Shown piece after piece: positions 10,151 to 21,587 of a DNA stretch of 64,000 bases (position 1 is the stretch's first letter; the number at the start of each line of letters is the position of its first letter). The position numbers and the translations under genes were made by a program. This DNA is from Triticum aestivum (taxonomy: Eukaryota; Streptophyta; Magnoliopsida; Poales; Poaceae). The notes beneath the pieces are model-generated. The model ran no database searches. It saw only the letters and a program-made list of their open reading frames with translations, and was not told where the DNA came from. Location: assembly GCF_018294505.1 (NCBI RefSeq), contig NC_057811.1:404886790-404950789 (forward strand), given 5' to 3'.

Positions 10151-11581
10151 TGCCTAGTAAAAAATAAGTAGGAATCCCCTTCGACGGGAGTAGCCTGGGG
10201 ACGGAGTTGAAGTAGTCTCATTGGCAGGGAGAAGACGCAACGAGCTGATCAAGTAGGCTTCGTGGAGGGGCGTCTAGGAATTGCCAGAGAGCTCGGAATA
10301 TTGTGATGATGATATAAGTAGTGGTACCTGTACGTGGGTCTCATCAGAGGGCTTGCCATATTGCAATAATCTCGCAAAAGGATTAGAAAAATGGGTTCCA
10401 GAATAAATGTTTATATATATGATGAGAAAGTGATCGCTCAATGTTTAATTTTTTAAACCTTTTAAATTTATTTGCAAGGATATAAACATAGACATTTTAT
10501 TCTGCACTAATTGTGATAGTACAGTCTTCCTACCTCATCTTGCCCTTGGGTGAACCAAAAGGCAACTAGGTGCTTTCGACTCTCGGCTACGCCATCGCCG
10601 GATCGCCTCGTCTTCGCTGGCCATGGGGCCATGGAGGTAAAGGTGGATCCCAGTCCTGCTGGCGGGAGGGATTATGCTTTGTTTTTCTTATAATTGCGTG
10701 TCTGTTTAGGATTTGTGTCAAGCTCAAGGCGGCGAGGTGGCGGCAGCGCCCTCGAGATAGGATAATATCCTTCACTCCTAGTCCCCATTCCAGTAGCGCT
10801 TCTAGCAACGATGGAGGACTCGTGAAGGTTTGGTCTTGGCATACCTGGTTGGATCTGGCGGTTTATGCAGGTACAGTGGGTGCATGTGGGCTAGTACGAG
10901 CGGCGGGATGGCGCTCCGGTTGGTTGCTCTGGTGTTGATATGGGGGTTGGTGGCTACGTGGGTGATGACCATGACTTGATGCTTGGCCTCCCTTCCTTTT
11001 CTTCAACTATGGAATGAGGGTGGATGTGAGGCGGTGCTCAAATCCCGGGCAGTGATGTTCTTTGATTCCAATGTCAACTTTGATTTTGGGGTGCTGGTCC
11101 TTTAGGAATGAAGTGTTGATGACTTCTTGTCCGCTACAATAAAAGGTTTGGTCGGCGCTAGCACGGAGCAGTTGTGGCGGCGCGTCATCCACTCATTCTG
11201 GAGGCCGAAGATGGTGGTGGAATTCCAGGAGTCTCTTCTAAATTTTACTTTTCACATGGGTGTTTCCGTAGTCCTGGAATCTTAATATAGTTTGCCTTTT
11301 CTGCAAATAAGAAATATAAATATCTAAAATACATTTCCGAAACAAAAAGGCAGGAAAACTCGGCAAGTTTTTTTCTAGGTTAGGAAAACTCGACAAGTAA
11401 ACATCGCAAACAAAAGCAGCAAAAAAAGTCTGATAGAACATGTTCGCAAATAGATGTTTATGTATTGAGAAAAAATATTCATATTTATCAATATATGTTC
11501 ATGATACCACACATTAAACTTTCACATATTTAAAATAAATTTTCATTATTGGCAAAATATTTAAAAATATAGAGAAAGGAA

Positions 11582-11582
<1 letters not shown>
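10151..11582. other. No gene recognised
   Basis: The block at 10570-11230 is GC-moderate with Trp/Gly-rich accidental frames. The remainder is AT-rich. Nothing pairs as terminal repeats. Confidence 0.35.

Positions 11583-11650
<68 letters not shown>
11583..11650. repeat. (AAT)n microsatellite, about 23 units
   Basis: An uninterrupted ATA/TAA run. It creates long poly-Tyr, poly-Leu and similar artefact frames on the minus strand. Confidence 0.95.
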
Positions 11651-11652
<2 letters not shown>

Positions 11653-13257
11653 AAAAATGAGAAAAATGTAAAAGAATAGACAAAGGCACGAACCATGGGC
11701 CGCATTAGCAGCCAAATTTTCTTGCAGGCGATTTTTGAGGAGAATAAGGTTTGCCGCAAGCATTGTATGGTTCATGAAAACGTAAAACAAAGACCAAATG
11801 AATGAAATAAAAAAACGAAGTATTTCCCATTCTATGCTCACTGTGTAGAATGGCTATCCTTTTCTATTCTTCGCTTAGAGAGGGGCGATGATGGGCCGTC
11901 CTAATCCATAGGTTCCGCGTCAGCGTCACTTAGCGTCGGTTTTCTTTCTTTTATTTCTCCGGTTTTTATGCAGCATTATTATTTTCCTTGAGTTTTGTTT
12001 TCTTTCTTCAGGTGTCTATCCTGCTTTATTATTTTATTTTTCTGGTTTACTTATTGAAATACGTGAATATTTTAAATTCATGGAAAAATTATATTTTGTG
12101 AACTTCATTTGAACTCGTGAACATTTCATATATGCATGTAGAATTCAAAATTTCACTAAAATTTCTTATATTCATAAAAATATTTTTAATTTATGAACAT
12201 TTTTAAACTCCAGAACAGTTTATATATTTAGTATATTCATTAGCATTTTTTAATGTTCCTGAGCATCTTCTAGAAAACCACAAATATTTATTAAATTCTT
12301 GAACTGTTTTTTGAATTTTAAAATTTATTACTGTTTTTAAATCGAAAAATTTATTTTGAACATTTTGAAATGTGTGAGAAATAGGATATGGTTTTTCCTG
12401 CAGCATGGCGAACTAATGGTTGAAGCCGTTTTTCCATGTGGAGAAGCAAACAAGTATTGGATCGTGCTTGTTTTTCTAGGCACCGTGAAGGCCCGGATCC
12501 TATTCCGCGGCATAAACACCGGTTATAGGCTAGGTGTGGTAGCGGGCCGGCCCATATTCTATCCATTTTGTTGTCTTTTTCTATGTTTTCCACCTAAGTT
12601 TTCTATGTTTTCTTTTTTATTTTTCTTGTTTATTTTTTATTTGTATTTTTATTTTTCCTTCTTAAATTTTTTGAAGATCATTTCAAATTTATGAACTTTT
12701 TTATAATTTATAAATCTTTTTAAACTTTGTGTACTTTTTTTTAAATTTCTTGAACTTCTTCCGAATTCACGAACTTTTTCCAATTTTTGCTAACTTTCTA
12801 GTAGACTTTTTTCAAATACGTGATTTTTTTCAACTTTTTAGTGATTTTGTTAATCCCGGATTTTCTTTCAACTCCATTAACTTTCTCAATTGTCACCCCC
12901 AAGTATTGCATGGGTATTGTGTAGTGCATGGTATTGCGTAATCAAAGTAACTTGGTTTGTTTGGATTGGTTTATGATAAGATTGCCATTATGCAATGAAG
13001 ACCAAGTAATATTATGTTTCCAATATGATCTTGACATCCTTTCTAAAGCAACGGCGATAGAAACATTGATTGAACATTGATATTGGTGTTACTTGTCTAC
13101 TATCAGTTATGGACTATTGCATTGCATCCTATTCTTTTGAGTTAAACATAAATTATGTCAGGTTGATCATGTTCATGTAAGATAACATTCACAATCAAAA
13201 GTTATTTATTTATCATCTACGTGCTTGGGGCTGAGCAGGGATTAAACATGGGGATGC
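11651..13257. other. AT-rich non-coding repeat sequence
   Basis: Many short motifs of the form TTCATGAAC / GAACATTTT / AAATTTATGAAC in both orientations, typical of the low-complexity parts of Triticeae DNA transposons. A short GC-rich core lies at 12400-12560. No coding frame is convincing. Confidence 0.4.
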
Positions 13258-13660
13258 TAATACATTTCAAATGTGTCTATAATTTTTCCTTGTTTCATGC
13301 TATATTTATATCGTAATTGCATCACTTTGGCATAATGTTTATCAATTTTATTGTAATAACCTATTTATCCAGTGCCTACCGCCACTTACTATATTTTCAT
13401 GTTTTTGGGAATTTTAGAAAAATCATCACTCCGGGAGCTGGAAAAATTTGGAACAAAAATATCTCGAAGTTTTGGATCTGGATGAAGCCAAGGGAGCCAG
13501 CAACCAGTAGAGAGATCCCTGTGGCACCCACGCGACTAGGCCCCTAGTCATGCATGAGGTCACGTGGGCCCCACGGGGCACCTCTCTGCCGCCTCTTTCT
13601 TTCATCACCTTTATTGACCCGAAACCATCAAAAGGAATTATCAAGGATTTTTTTACTACC
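13258..13660 (+). mobile_element. Degenerate gypsy LTR start with polypurine tract
   Basis: GGGGATGC is followed by TAATACATTTCAAATGTGTCT, a decayed form of the TGATACGTCTCCAACG LTR start, and then by ...CTATAATTTTTCC.TGTTTCATGCTA, which aligns with the 5' end of the family A LTR. The changes are largely C-to-T and G-to-A, as expected for an old methylated copy. The right limit is uncertain. Confidence 0.6.
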
Positions 13661-13703
13661 ACTTCTTTGTTCTAAGATGATCCAATCTTGACGCGAATGT
13701 ATT

Positions 13704-13823
13704 GGGGGGGATTGCTCATATTATAGGTCTTGGTGAAATAATGTCAGGTGAATTAGTCGAATTTGCAGAAGGTACTAGGGGTATTGCTCTGAATTTGGAA
13801 TCCAAAGATGTTGGGATTGTATT
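13704..13823 (+). pseudogene. atpA: Nuclear plastid DNA: atpA fragment, left part
   Basis: The text translates as [17 protein letters not shown] followed by [14 protein letters not shown], with only small changes from the chloroplast ATP synthase alpha subunit. The reading frame continues at 48267 on the other side of the copia element E1, so this is one insertion of plastid DNA split by a later transposition. It is a fragment of a roughly 500-residue protein and cannot be functional here. Bases 13819-13823 (GTATT) are the target duplication. Confidence 0.9.
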
Positions 13824-15386
13824 TGATGGAAATATGCCCTAGAGGCAATAATAAAATGGTTATTATTATATTTCCTAAATCATGATAAAGGTTTATTATT
13901 CATGCTAGAATTGTATTGATCGGAAACTTAAATACATGTGTGAATAAATAAACAAACACCATGTCCCTAGTGAGCCTCTACTAGAGTAGCTCGTTGATCA
14001 AAGATGGTTAAGGTTTCCTAACCATGGACATGGGTTGTCATTTGATAACAGGATCACATCATTAAGGAGAATGATGTGATGTACAAGACCCATCTGTTAG
14101 CTTAGCATAATGACCGTTCAGTTTGTTGTTATTGCTTTCTTCATGTCAAATACATATTCCTTCGACTATGAGATTATGAAACTCCCGGATACTGGAGGAA
14201 TACCTTGTGTGCTATCAAACGTCACGACGTAACTGGGTGATCATAAAGATGCTCTACAGGTATCTCCGAAGGTGTTTGTTGAGTTGGCATAGATCGAGAT
14301 TAGGATTTGTCACTCCGAGTATCGGAGAGGTATCTCAGGGCCCTCTCGGTAATACACATCATAAGCTTGAAAGCAAATGACTAAGGAGTTAGTCGCAAGG
14401 TGATGTATTACAGAATGAGTAAAGAGACTTGCCGGTAATGAGATTGAACTAGGTATGAAGATACCGACGATGGAATCTCGGGCAAGTAACATACCGATAG
14501 ACGAAGGGAATTACGTATGTTGTCATAACGGTTCGACCGATAAAGATCTTCGTAGAATATGTAGGAGCCAATATGGGCATCCAGGTTCCCCTGTTGGTTA
14601 TTGACCGGAGAGGTGTGTCGGTCATGTCTACATAGTTCTCGAACCCGTAGGGTCCGCACGCTTAACGTTCGTTCATGATATAGTGTTATATGAGTTATAT
14701 GATTTGGTGACCGAATGTTGTTCGGAGTCCCGGATGAGATCACGGACATGACGAGGAATCTCAAAATGGTCGAGAGGTAAAGATCGACATATAGGACGAT
14801 GGTATTTGGACACCGGAAGTGTTTTGGGACGTACCAGGAAGGAATCGGGGAAGGGGTTCCGGGCACCCCCCGGCAAGTTATGGGCTTAATGGGCCAAAGA
14901 GAGGGACAAACCAGCCCATTAGGGGGCTGGTGCGCCCCTCCACTTGTTTGGACAGCCCTAGGGAAGGAAAAGGGGGAGGGCTAGCCCCTCCTGCCTTTCC
15001 CTCTCATGGGAGAAAGGAAAGGGAGGGACGCCACCCTCCCCTGCCTTTCCCGCACTCCAAATAAGGAAAGAAGGGGGCGCGGCTTGGCAGGGACCCCAAG
15101 TAGGATTCCTCCTACTTGGGCACCTCCTTTGGCTGATCCTCCCTCCCTCCCACCTATATATATGTGGGAGGGGGCGCCTAGCACACACCAGATCAATTGT
15201 TAGCCATGTGCGATGCCCCCCTCAATCGTTTACACCCCCGGTCATATTTTCGTAGTGCTTAGGAAAAGCCCTGCGAAGATCACTTCACCATCATCGTCAC
15301 CATGTCGTCGTGCTGACGGAACTCATCTACTACATCGATGACTTGTTGGATCGAGAAGGCGAGGGACGTCACCGAGCTGAAGTGTG
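13824..15386 (+). repeat. E1 5' LTR, truncated by gypsy A
   Basis: It aligns with the E1 3' LTR (43142-48261 minus its solo-LTR insert) up to ...GTCACCGAGCTGAA, where gypsy A interrupts it. Sequence beyond that point (LTR end, primer-binding site, start of gag) is missing. A TATA-like tract sits at 15155-15163. Confidence 0.9.
15155..15163 (+). promoter_or_regulatory. Putative LTR TATA box of E1
   Basis: TATATATAT follows a CT-rich block and precedes the CAGATCAATTGT leader segment. The same layout occurs in the 3' LTR near 47825. This is the usual place of the core promoter in Angela/BARE LTRs; activity is not shown by the sequence. Confidence 0.5.
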
Positions 15387-16970
15387 TGATGCAGCTTGAA
15401 ACTACGTATGTAGTTCCCCAAAGAGGAAGGGATGATGCAGCACAGCAGCGGTAGGTATTTCCCTCAGATGTGAAACCAAGGTTATTGAGCCAATAGGAGA
15501 ACCAAGCAACACAACGTAAACAACACCTGCACACAAATAACAACTTCTCGCAACCCGACGTGTAAAAGGGGTTGTCAATCCCTTTCGGGTAGCGGCGCCC
15601 AAGATAGGCAAACGAACGTGAATAAAATTGTAGTAAATTGATAGATCGAACGCCAAATAAAATAAATAAGAATAAATTGCAGCAAGGTATTTTTGTATTT
15701 TTTGGTTTAATAGATCTGATAATAAAATCAAAGGAAAATAGACCGCAAAGGCAAATAATATGAGAAAGAGACCCGGGGGCCGTAGGTTTCACTAGTGGCT
15801 TCTCTCGAGAAAAATAGCAAACGGTGGGTCAACAAATTACTGTTGGACAATTGATAGAACTATAAATAATCATGACGATATCCAGGCAATGATCATTATA
15901 TAGGCATCATGTCCAAGATTAGTAGATCAACTCCTGCCTGCATCTACTACTATTACTCCATACATCGACCGCTATCCAGCATGCATCTAGTGTATTAAGT
16001 TCATGGAGAAACGGAGTAATGCAATAAGAACGATGACATGATGTAGACAAGATCTATCTATGTAGAGATAGACCCCATCGTTTTATCCTTAGTAGCAACA
16101 ATACATACGTGTCGATTTCCTTTCTGTCACTGGGATCAAGCACCGTAAAATCGAACCCACTACAAAGCACCTCTTCCCACTGCAAGATAAATAGATTAAG
16201 TTGGCCAAACAAAACCCAAATATCGAAGAAGACATGCGAGGCTATAAGCAATCATGCATAAAAGAGATCAAAGAAACTCAAATACTTTCATGAATATAAA
16301 AAGATAGATCTGATCATAAACTCAAAGTTCATCGATCCCAACAAACACACCGCAAAAAGAGTTACATCATATGGATCTCCAAGAGACCATTGTATTGAAA
16401 ATTCGGGGAGAGAGAGGAAGCCATCTAGCTATACGGACCCGAAGGTCTACAAAGAACTACTCACGCATCATCGGAGAGGCACCAATGGAGGTGGTGAACC
16501 CCATCCGAGATGGTGTCTAGATTGGATCTGGTGGTTCTGGACTCTGCGGCGGCTGGAATTGATTTTCGTCGACTCCCCTAGGGTTTCTGGAATATTGGGG
16601 TATTTATAGAGCAACGAGACGGACCGGGGGGCACCCGAGGTGGGCACAACCCACCAGGGCGCGCCTGGGCCTCCTGGCGCACCCTGGTGGGTTGTGCTCT
16701 CCTCAGAGCACCCCCCCCCCAGGCGCAACCAAGGCCCATTAGGTGTCTTCTGGTCCCAAAAAAATCTCCGTAAAGTTTCATTGCGTTTGGACTCCGTTTG
16801 GTATTGATTTCCTGCGATGTAAAAAACATGCAGAAAACAGCAACTGGCACTTGGCACTATGTCAATAGGTTAGTACCAAAAAATGATATAAGATGATTAT
16901 AAAACATCCAGGATTGATAATATAACAGCATGGAACAATAAAAAATTATAGATACGTTGGAGACGTATCA
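15387..16970 (-). mobile_element. Gypsy A 3' LTR (minus strand)
   Basis: On the minus strand it begins TGATACGTCTCCAACGTATC (ending at 16970) and ends ...GCTGCATCA at 15387. The five bases before it in E1, GTGTG (15382-15386), fit the E1 sequence GCTGAACGTGTGC, so they are the left target duplication. Length is 1584 bp. The adjoining internal side carries the expected polypurine tract. Confidence 0.85.
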
Positions 16971-18158
16971 GCATCCCCAAGCTTAACTCCTACTCGTCCT
17001 CGAGTAGGTAAGTGATAAAAACAGAATTTTTGATGTGGAATGCTGCCTATCATGTCATATCATATTTCTGTTCTTTGTAGCATGGACATTTGGACTTTTA
17101 TATTGTTCAAAGCAATAGTCTAGTTTTGACATGATAATTTAAATACTCAAGCATATCAACAAGGAACCATGTCTTTCAAAATATCAACGCTAAACGAAGT
17201 TATCCCTAGCCCATTATGCTCAATCATTGATCCATTCATGAAACACACTCGCATATTAGCTACACCCAATACTCAAGTACGATCATATTGACTCCTAGTT
17301 GGTGCTTTTATAAGAGAAGATGGAGACTCAAATTCAAAATAAAAATTGCATAAAGTAAAAGAAAGGCCCTTCGCAGAGAGAAGTAGGGATTTGTAGAGGT
17401 GCCAGAGCTCAAAGCGAAAAACATAAAAACATTTTGGGAGGTGTATCCTTCCCGCCAATGAAAACGACTTAGAGTTTCCAACACTTTCCATGCTAGATAT
17501 ATCATAGGCGGTTCCCAAACAGAAAATAAAGTGTATTCCTTTTTCAACCATACTTTCACTTTCCATGGCTAGCCATATCCATGGTTGCCCTCCATACCAA
17601 CACTTTCCAAGGAATTTATTATTTGACAACATAAAGTAAATTCATTTTTCATTTCGGCACTAGGCATCCCTAATACCTTTGTCTTACTCTCGTGCAATGA
17701 CAAGTGAATAAACACTCATCGTGAGAATAACACATCTAGCATGGAAAATACTAGCCACCCCTCACCGCTCCGCAAGCAAAACGAACACACAAAAGAGAAG
17801 TTTATTTTGAGAATTAGAGATGGCACATACAAATTTGCTTAGGGCAAAAGAATACCGCATATATGTAGATATAGTGGACTCATGTGGCAAAACTGGTTTA
17901 AAGGTTTTTGGATGCACAAGTAGAGATCATACTTAGTGCAAAATGAAGGCTAGCAAAAGATTGAGAAGCGACAAACCAAGAAACGAATAATCTCATAAGC
18001 GAGCATTAAGCATAATTAACACCGAATAATGCACCACAAGTAGGATATTATTTCATTGCATAACTATTGACTTTCATGCTTGCATAAGGAATCACAAACC
18101 TTAACACCAATATTCTTATTAAAGCACAATTACTCATCAACATGACTCACATATCACA
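16971..18158 (-). mobile_element. Gypsy A internal 3' part, truncated
   Basis: Immediately next to the LTR, the minus strand reads ...GAGTTAAGCTTGGGGATGC, a polypurine tract. The rest is a 3' untranslated stretch homologous to that of gypsy B (for example the CTCTGGCACCTCTACAAATCC block near 17385 and 32125). It stops abruptly at 18158 where E1 gag starts, so the coding part, the 5' LTR and the second target duplication are gone. Confidence 0.8.
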
Positions 18159-19098
18159 TTGCTGCACTGAAGAATTATGTCCTTGATGCACCGCTAGGTG
18201 AAAGACCTATTGCAGGAGCAGATGCAGACGTTATGAACATTTGGCAAGCTCGATATGATGACTATTTAATAGTTTAGTGCGCCATGCTTTACGGCTTAAA
18301 ACCGAGACTTCAAAACGTTTTGAACGCCACGGAGCATATGAGATATTCCAAGAGCTGAAATTAGTATTTCAGACTCATGCCCGTGTTAGGAGGTATGAGA
18401 CCTCTGACAAGTCTTTGCCTACAAGATGGAGGAGAATAGCTCAACCAGTGAGCATGGGCTCAGAATGTCTGGGTACTACAATCACTTGAATCAAGTGGGA
18501 CTTAATCTTCCAGATAAGATAGTGATTGACAAAATTCTTTAGTCACTATCACCAAGCTACTAGAACTTTGTGATGAACTATAATATGCAAGGGATGCAGA
18601 AGACAATTCCCGAGCTCTTCGCAATGCTCAAAGCTGCGGAGGTAGAAATCAAGAAGGAGCATCAAGTGTTGATGGTTAACAAAACCACTAGTTTCAAGAA
18701 AAAAGGGCAAGGGGAAGAAGGGGAACTTCAAGAAGAATGGCAAGCAAGTTTCCACTCCCGGGAAGAAGCCCAAAGCTGGACCCAAGCTGAAAGTGAGTGC
18801 CTCTACTTCGAAGGAAATGGTCACTGGAAGCGGAACTGCCCCAAATACTTAGCGGATAAGAAGGTTGGCAAAGTGAACAAAGGTATATTTGATATACATG
18901 TTATTGATGTGTACTTTACTAGTGTTCATAGCAACCCTGGGTATTTGATACTGGTTCAGTTGCTAAGATTAGTAACTCAAAAACAGGAGTTGCAGAATAA
19001 ACATAGACTAGTTAAGGGCGAGGGGACGATGTGTGTTGAAAGTGATTCCAAGGTTGATACGATCGCCATCGCACACTCCCTCTACCTTCGGGATTAGT
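18159..19098 (+). pseudogene. gag: E1 gag remnant (Angela-type)
   Basis: The frame starts inside gag with AEEL-like NYVLDAPLGERPIAG, then ARYDDYLI and a segment ending KRFERHGAYEIFQEL. It continues at 18570 as MNYNMQGMQKTIPEL. Frameshifts near 18290 and 18430 and a stop break it. The zinc knuckle (18798-18839) reads C-L-Y-F-E-G-N-G-H-W-K-R-N-C: the second cysteine is Phe. Gag would package element RNA in particles; this copy cannot. The N-terminal part was lost in the deletion that truncated gypsy A. Confidence 0.85.
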
Positions 19099-19989
19099 GT
19101 TGAACCTAATTAAATGTTATTTGGTGTTTGTGTTGAGCATGAATATGATTTGATCATGTTTACTGCAATACGGTTATTCATTTAAGTCAAAGAATAATTA
19201 TTGTTCTGTTTACATGAATAAAACCTTCTATGGTCATACACCAAATGTAAATGGTTTATTGAAACTCGATCGTAGTGATACGCATATTCATAATATTGAT
19301 GCCAAAAGATGGAAAGTTGATAATGATAGTGCAACATACTTGTGGCACTACCATTTAGGTCATATTGGTGTAAAGCGCATGAAGAAACTCCATACAGATG
19401 GACCTTTTTATTATAAATCATTTGATACTTGTGAACCATGCCTCATGGGCAAGATACCTAAAACTCCGTTCTCCGGAACAATGGAGCGAGCTAATGACTT
19501 ATTGGAAATAATACATACCGATGTATGCGGTCCGATGAGTATTGAGGCACGCGGGGGGTATCGTTATTTTCTGACCTTCACAGATGATTTGAGTAGGTAT
19601 GGGTATATCTACTTAATGAAACACAAGTCTGAAACATTTGAGAAGTTCAAAGAATTTCAGAGTGAAGTGGAGAATCATCGTTACAAGAAAATAAAGTTTC
19701 TACGATCTGATCGCGGAGGCGAATATTTGAGTTACGAGTTTGACCTTCATTTAAAACAATGTGGAATTGTTTCACAACTCACGCCACCTGGAACACCACA
19801 GCGTAATGGTGTGTCCGAACGTCGTAATTGCACTTTATTAGATATGGCGCGATCTATGATGTCTCTTACCGATTTACCACTATCGTTTTGGGGTTATGCA
19901 TTAGAGACAGTCGCATTCACGTTAAATAGGGCACCGTCTAAATCCGTTGAGACGACACCGTATGAACTGTGGTTTGGCCCACACCGCAT
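19099..19989 (+). pseudogene. E1 GAG-pre-integrase and integrase core, truncated
   Basis: The frame from 19214 contains the His/Cys zinc-binding part (WHYHLGHIGVKRM and CEPCLMGK) and the rve integrase core. The catalytic triad residues are visible: Asp in HTDVCGP (about 19520), Asp in LRSDRGGEY (about 19710), Glu in NGVSERRN (about 19820). The core is the best-preserved coding part of E1. It is cut at ELWFG (about 19977), where 12 bases of unexplained sequence and then gypsy B follow; the integrase C-terminus is missing. Confidence 0.88.
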
Positions 19990-20310
19990 TGATACGTCTC
20001 CAACGTATCTACTTTTCCAAACACTTTTGCCCTTGTTTTGGACTCTAACTTGCATGATTTGAATGGAACTAACCCAGACTGACGTTGTTTTCAACAGAAT
20101 TGCCATGGTGTTATTTTTGTGCAGAAATAAAAGTTCTCGGAATGACATGAAAATCAACGGAGAATTATTTTGGAATTAATATAAAATACTGGCGAAAGAA
20201 TCAAGGCCAGGGGGGCCACACCCTGTCCACGAGGGTGGGGGCGCGCCTACCCCCGGGCGCGCCCCCTGCCTCGTGGGCCCCCTGGAGCTCCACCGACCTC
20301 AACTCCAACT

Positions 20311-20320
20311 CTATATATTC
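20311..20320 (+). promoter_or_regulatory. Putative LTR TATA box of gypsy B
   Basis: CTATATATTC lies after a GC-rich block (GCGCGCCTACCCCCG) in the 5' LTR and recurs in the 3' LTR near 32986. Position before the leader region fits a core promoter. Confidence 0.45.
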
Positions 20321-20807
20321 ACGTTCGGGGAGAAAAAAATCAGAGAGAAGGATTCATCGCATTTTACGATACGGAGCCGCCGCCAAGCCCTAATCTCTCT
20401 CGGGAGGGCTGATCTGGAGTCCGTTCGAGGCTCCGGAGAGGGGAATCCGTCGCCATCGTCATCATCAACCATCCTCCATCACCAATTTCATGATGCTCAC
20501 CGCCATGCGTGAGTAATTCCATCGTAGGCTTGCTGGACGGTGATGGGTTGGATGAGATTTATCATGTAATCGAGTTAGTTTTGTTAGGGTTTGATCCCTA
20601 GTATCCACTATGTTCTAAGATTGATGTTGCTATGACTTTGCTATGCTTAATTCTTGTCACTAGGGCCCGAGTGCCATGATTTCAGATCTGAACCTATTAT
20701 GTTTTCATGAATATATGTGAGTTCTTGATCCTATCTTGCAAGTCTATAGTCACCTACTATGTGTTATGATCCGGCAACCCCGAAGTGACAATAATCGAGA
20801 ACACTCC

Positions 20808-21587
20808 TGTCGTGGTATTCTCACGGGGGAGGTGCGAGGCGACAGATGCCACAAGGGCTTAGTGTGAGGGTAAGACTGCTGCTGACAGGACCGGGAGCGG
20901 GTATGCGAGTAGCACGCGCTAGTTTACCCAGGTTCGGGGCTCTCCGGAGAGATAAGACCCCTACTCCTGCATGTCTGAGTATATATCTGAGGTGTACTTC
21001 GGACAGTACAAAATGCTCCTGGAGTTGTATCTAAAGTCAGTGCCATAGGCATCTGACTTGGTATATGTGCGTATGAGCTAGTGGCTGCATGTGCCTGAGC
21101 ATGCATGCGTGAGTGGCCTTGTGGCCGGCCAAGTGCATGTGGCGTGGCTGTGGGTGTTCTCTCTCCCTTGGTGGATGGATGGATGCCCATATAAATAGGC
21201 ATGTCTAGCTTAGCATGGGTGGTGGTGGCGTTGGTTGTAACCTATCTTGGGTAGCTTACAAACCAAGCCATGTAGTAGTATGGGCAAGGCATGATGGGTG
21301 TCATGCTTGTCCCCTGGGCACTTTATAAAATAGTGCCAAGGGGACACGTACACTATAGATGATGCCGCGGTGTGGTTGTCCCGTTAGGGTCTTGTCGGGG
21401 TCTTGTCGGTGCAGCGGCCGACTTCGGGCAATCGGCAGCCGACAACCGGCAGCTGGCCGGGTGGAGCAGTCGGACGGGGAGCCGGCAGGAGCGGCCGGGC
21501 AGTTCGGACTGAGGGGCTTTGCTAGCCCCGATGTCTGGAAATGTTGTCTTGGTGTCTTCAGGGTACCCGTGGTCAATTACTCCGTCA
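20808..21587 (+). repeat. Element C left LTR, 780 bp
   Basis: Begins TGTCGTGGTATTCTCACGGG and ends TTACTCCGTCA; aligned with 24591-25370 over its full length with scattered substitutions. Confidence 0.9.

Noticed and set aside
11514..11841. Minus-strand ORFs with poly-Tyr or poly-Leu
   Set aside because: Produced by the (AAT)n microsatellite.
20273..20512. 79-codon ORF conserved in two places (also 32948-33187)
   Set aside because: Conserved only because both copies are LTRs of gypsy B; it covers the LTR leader and has no protein motif.
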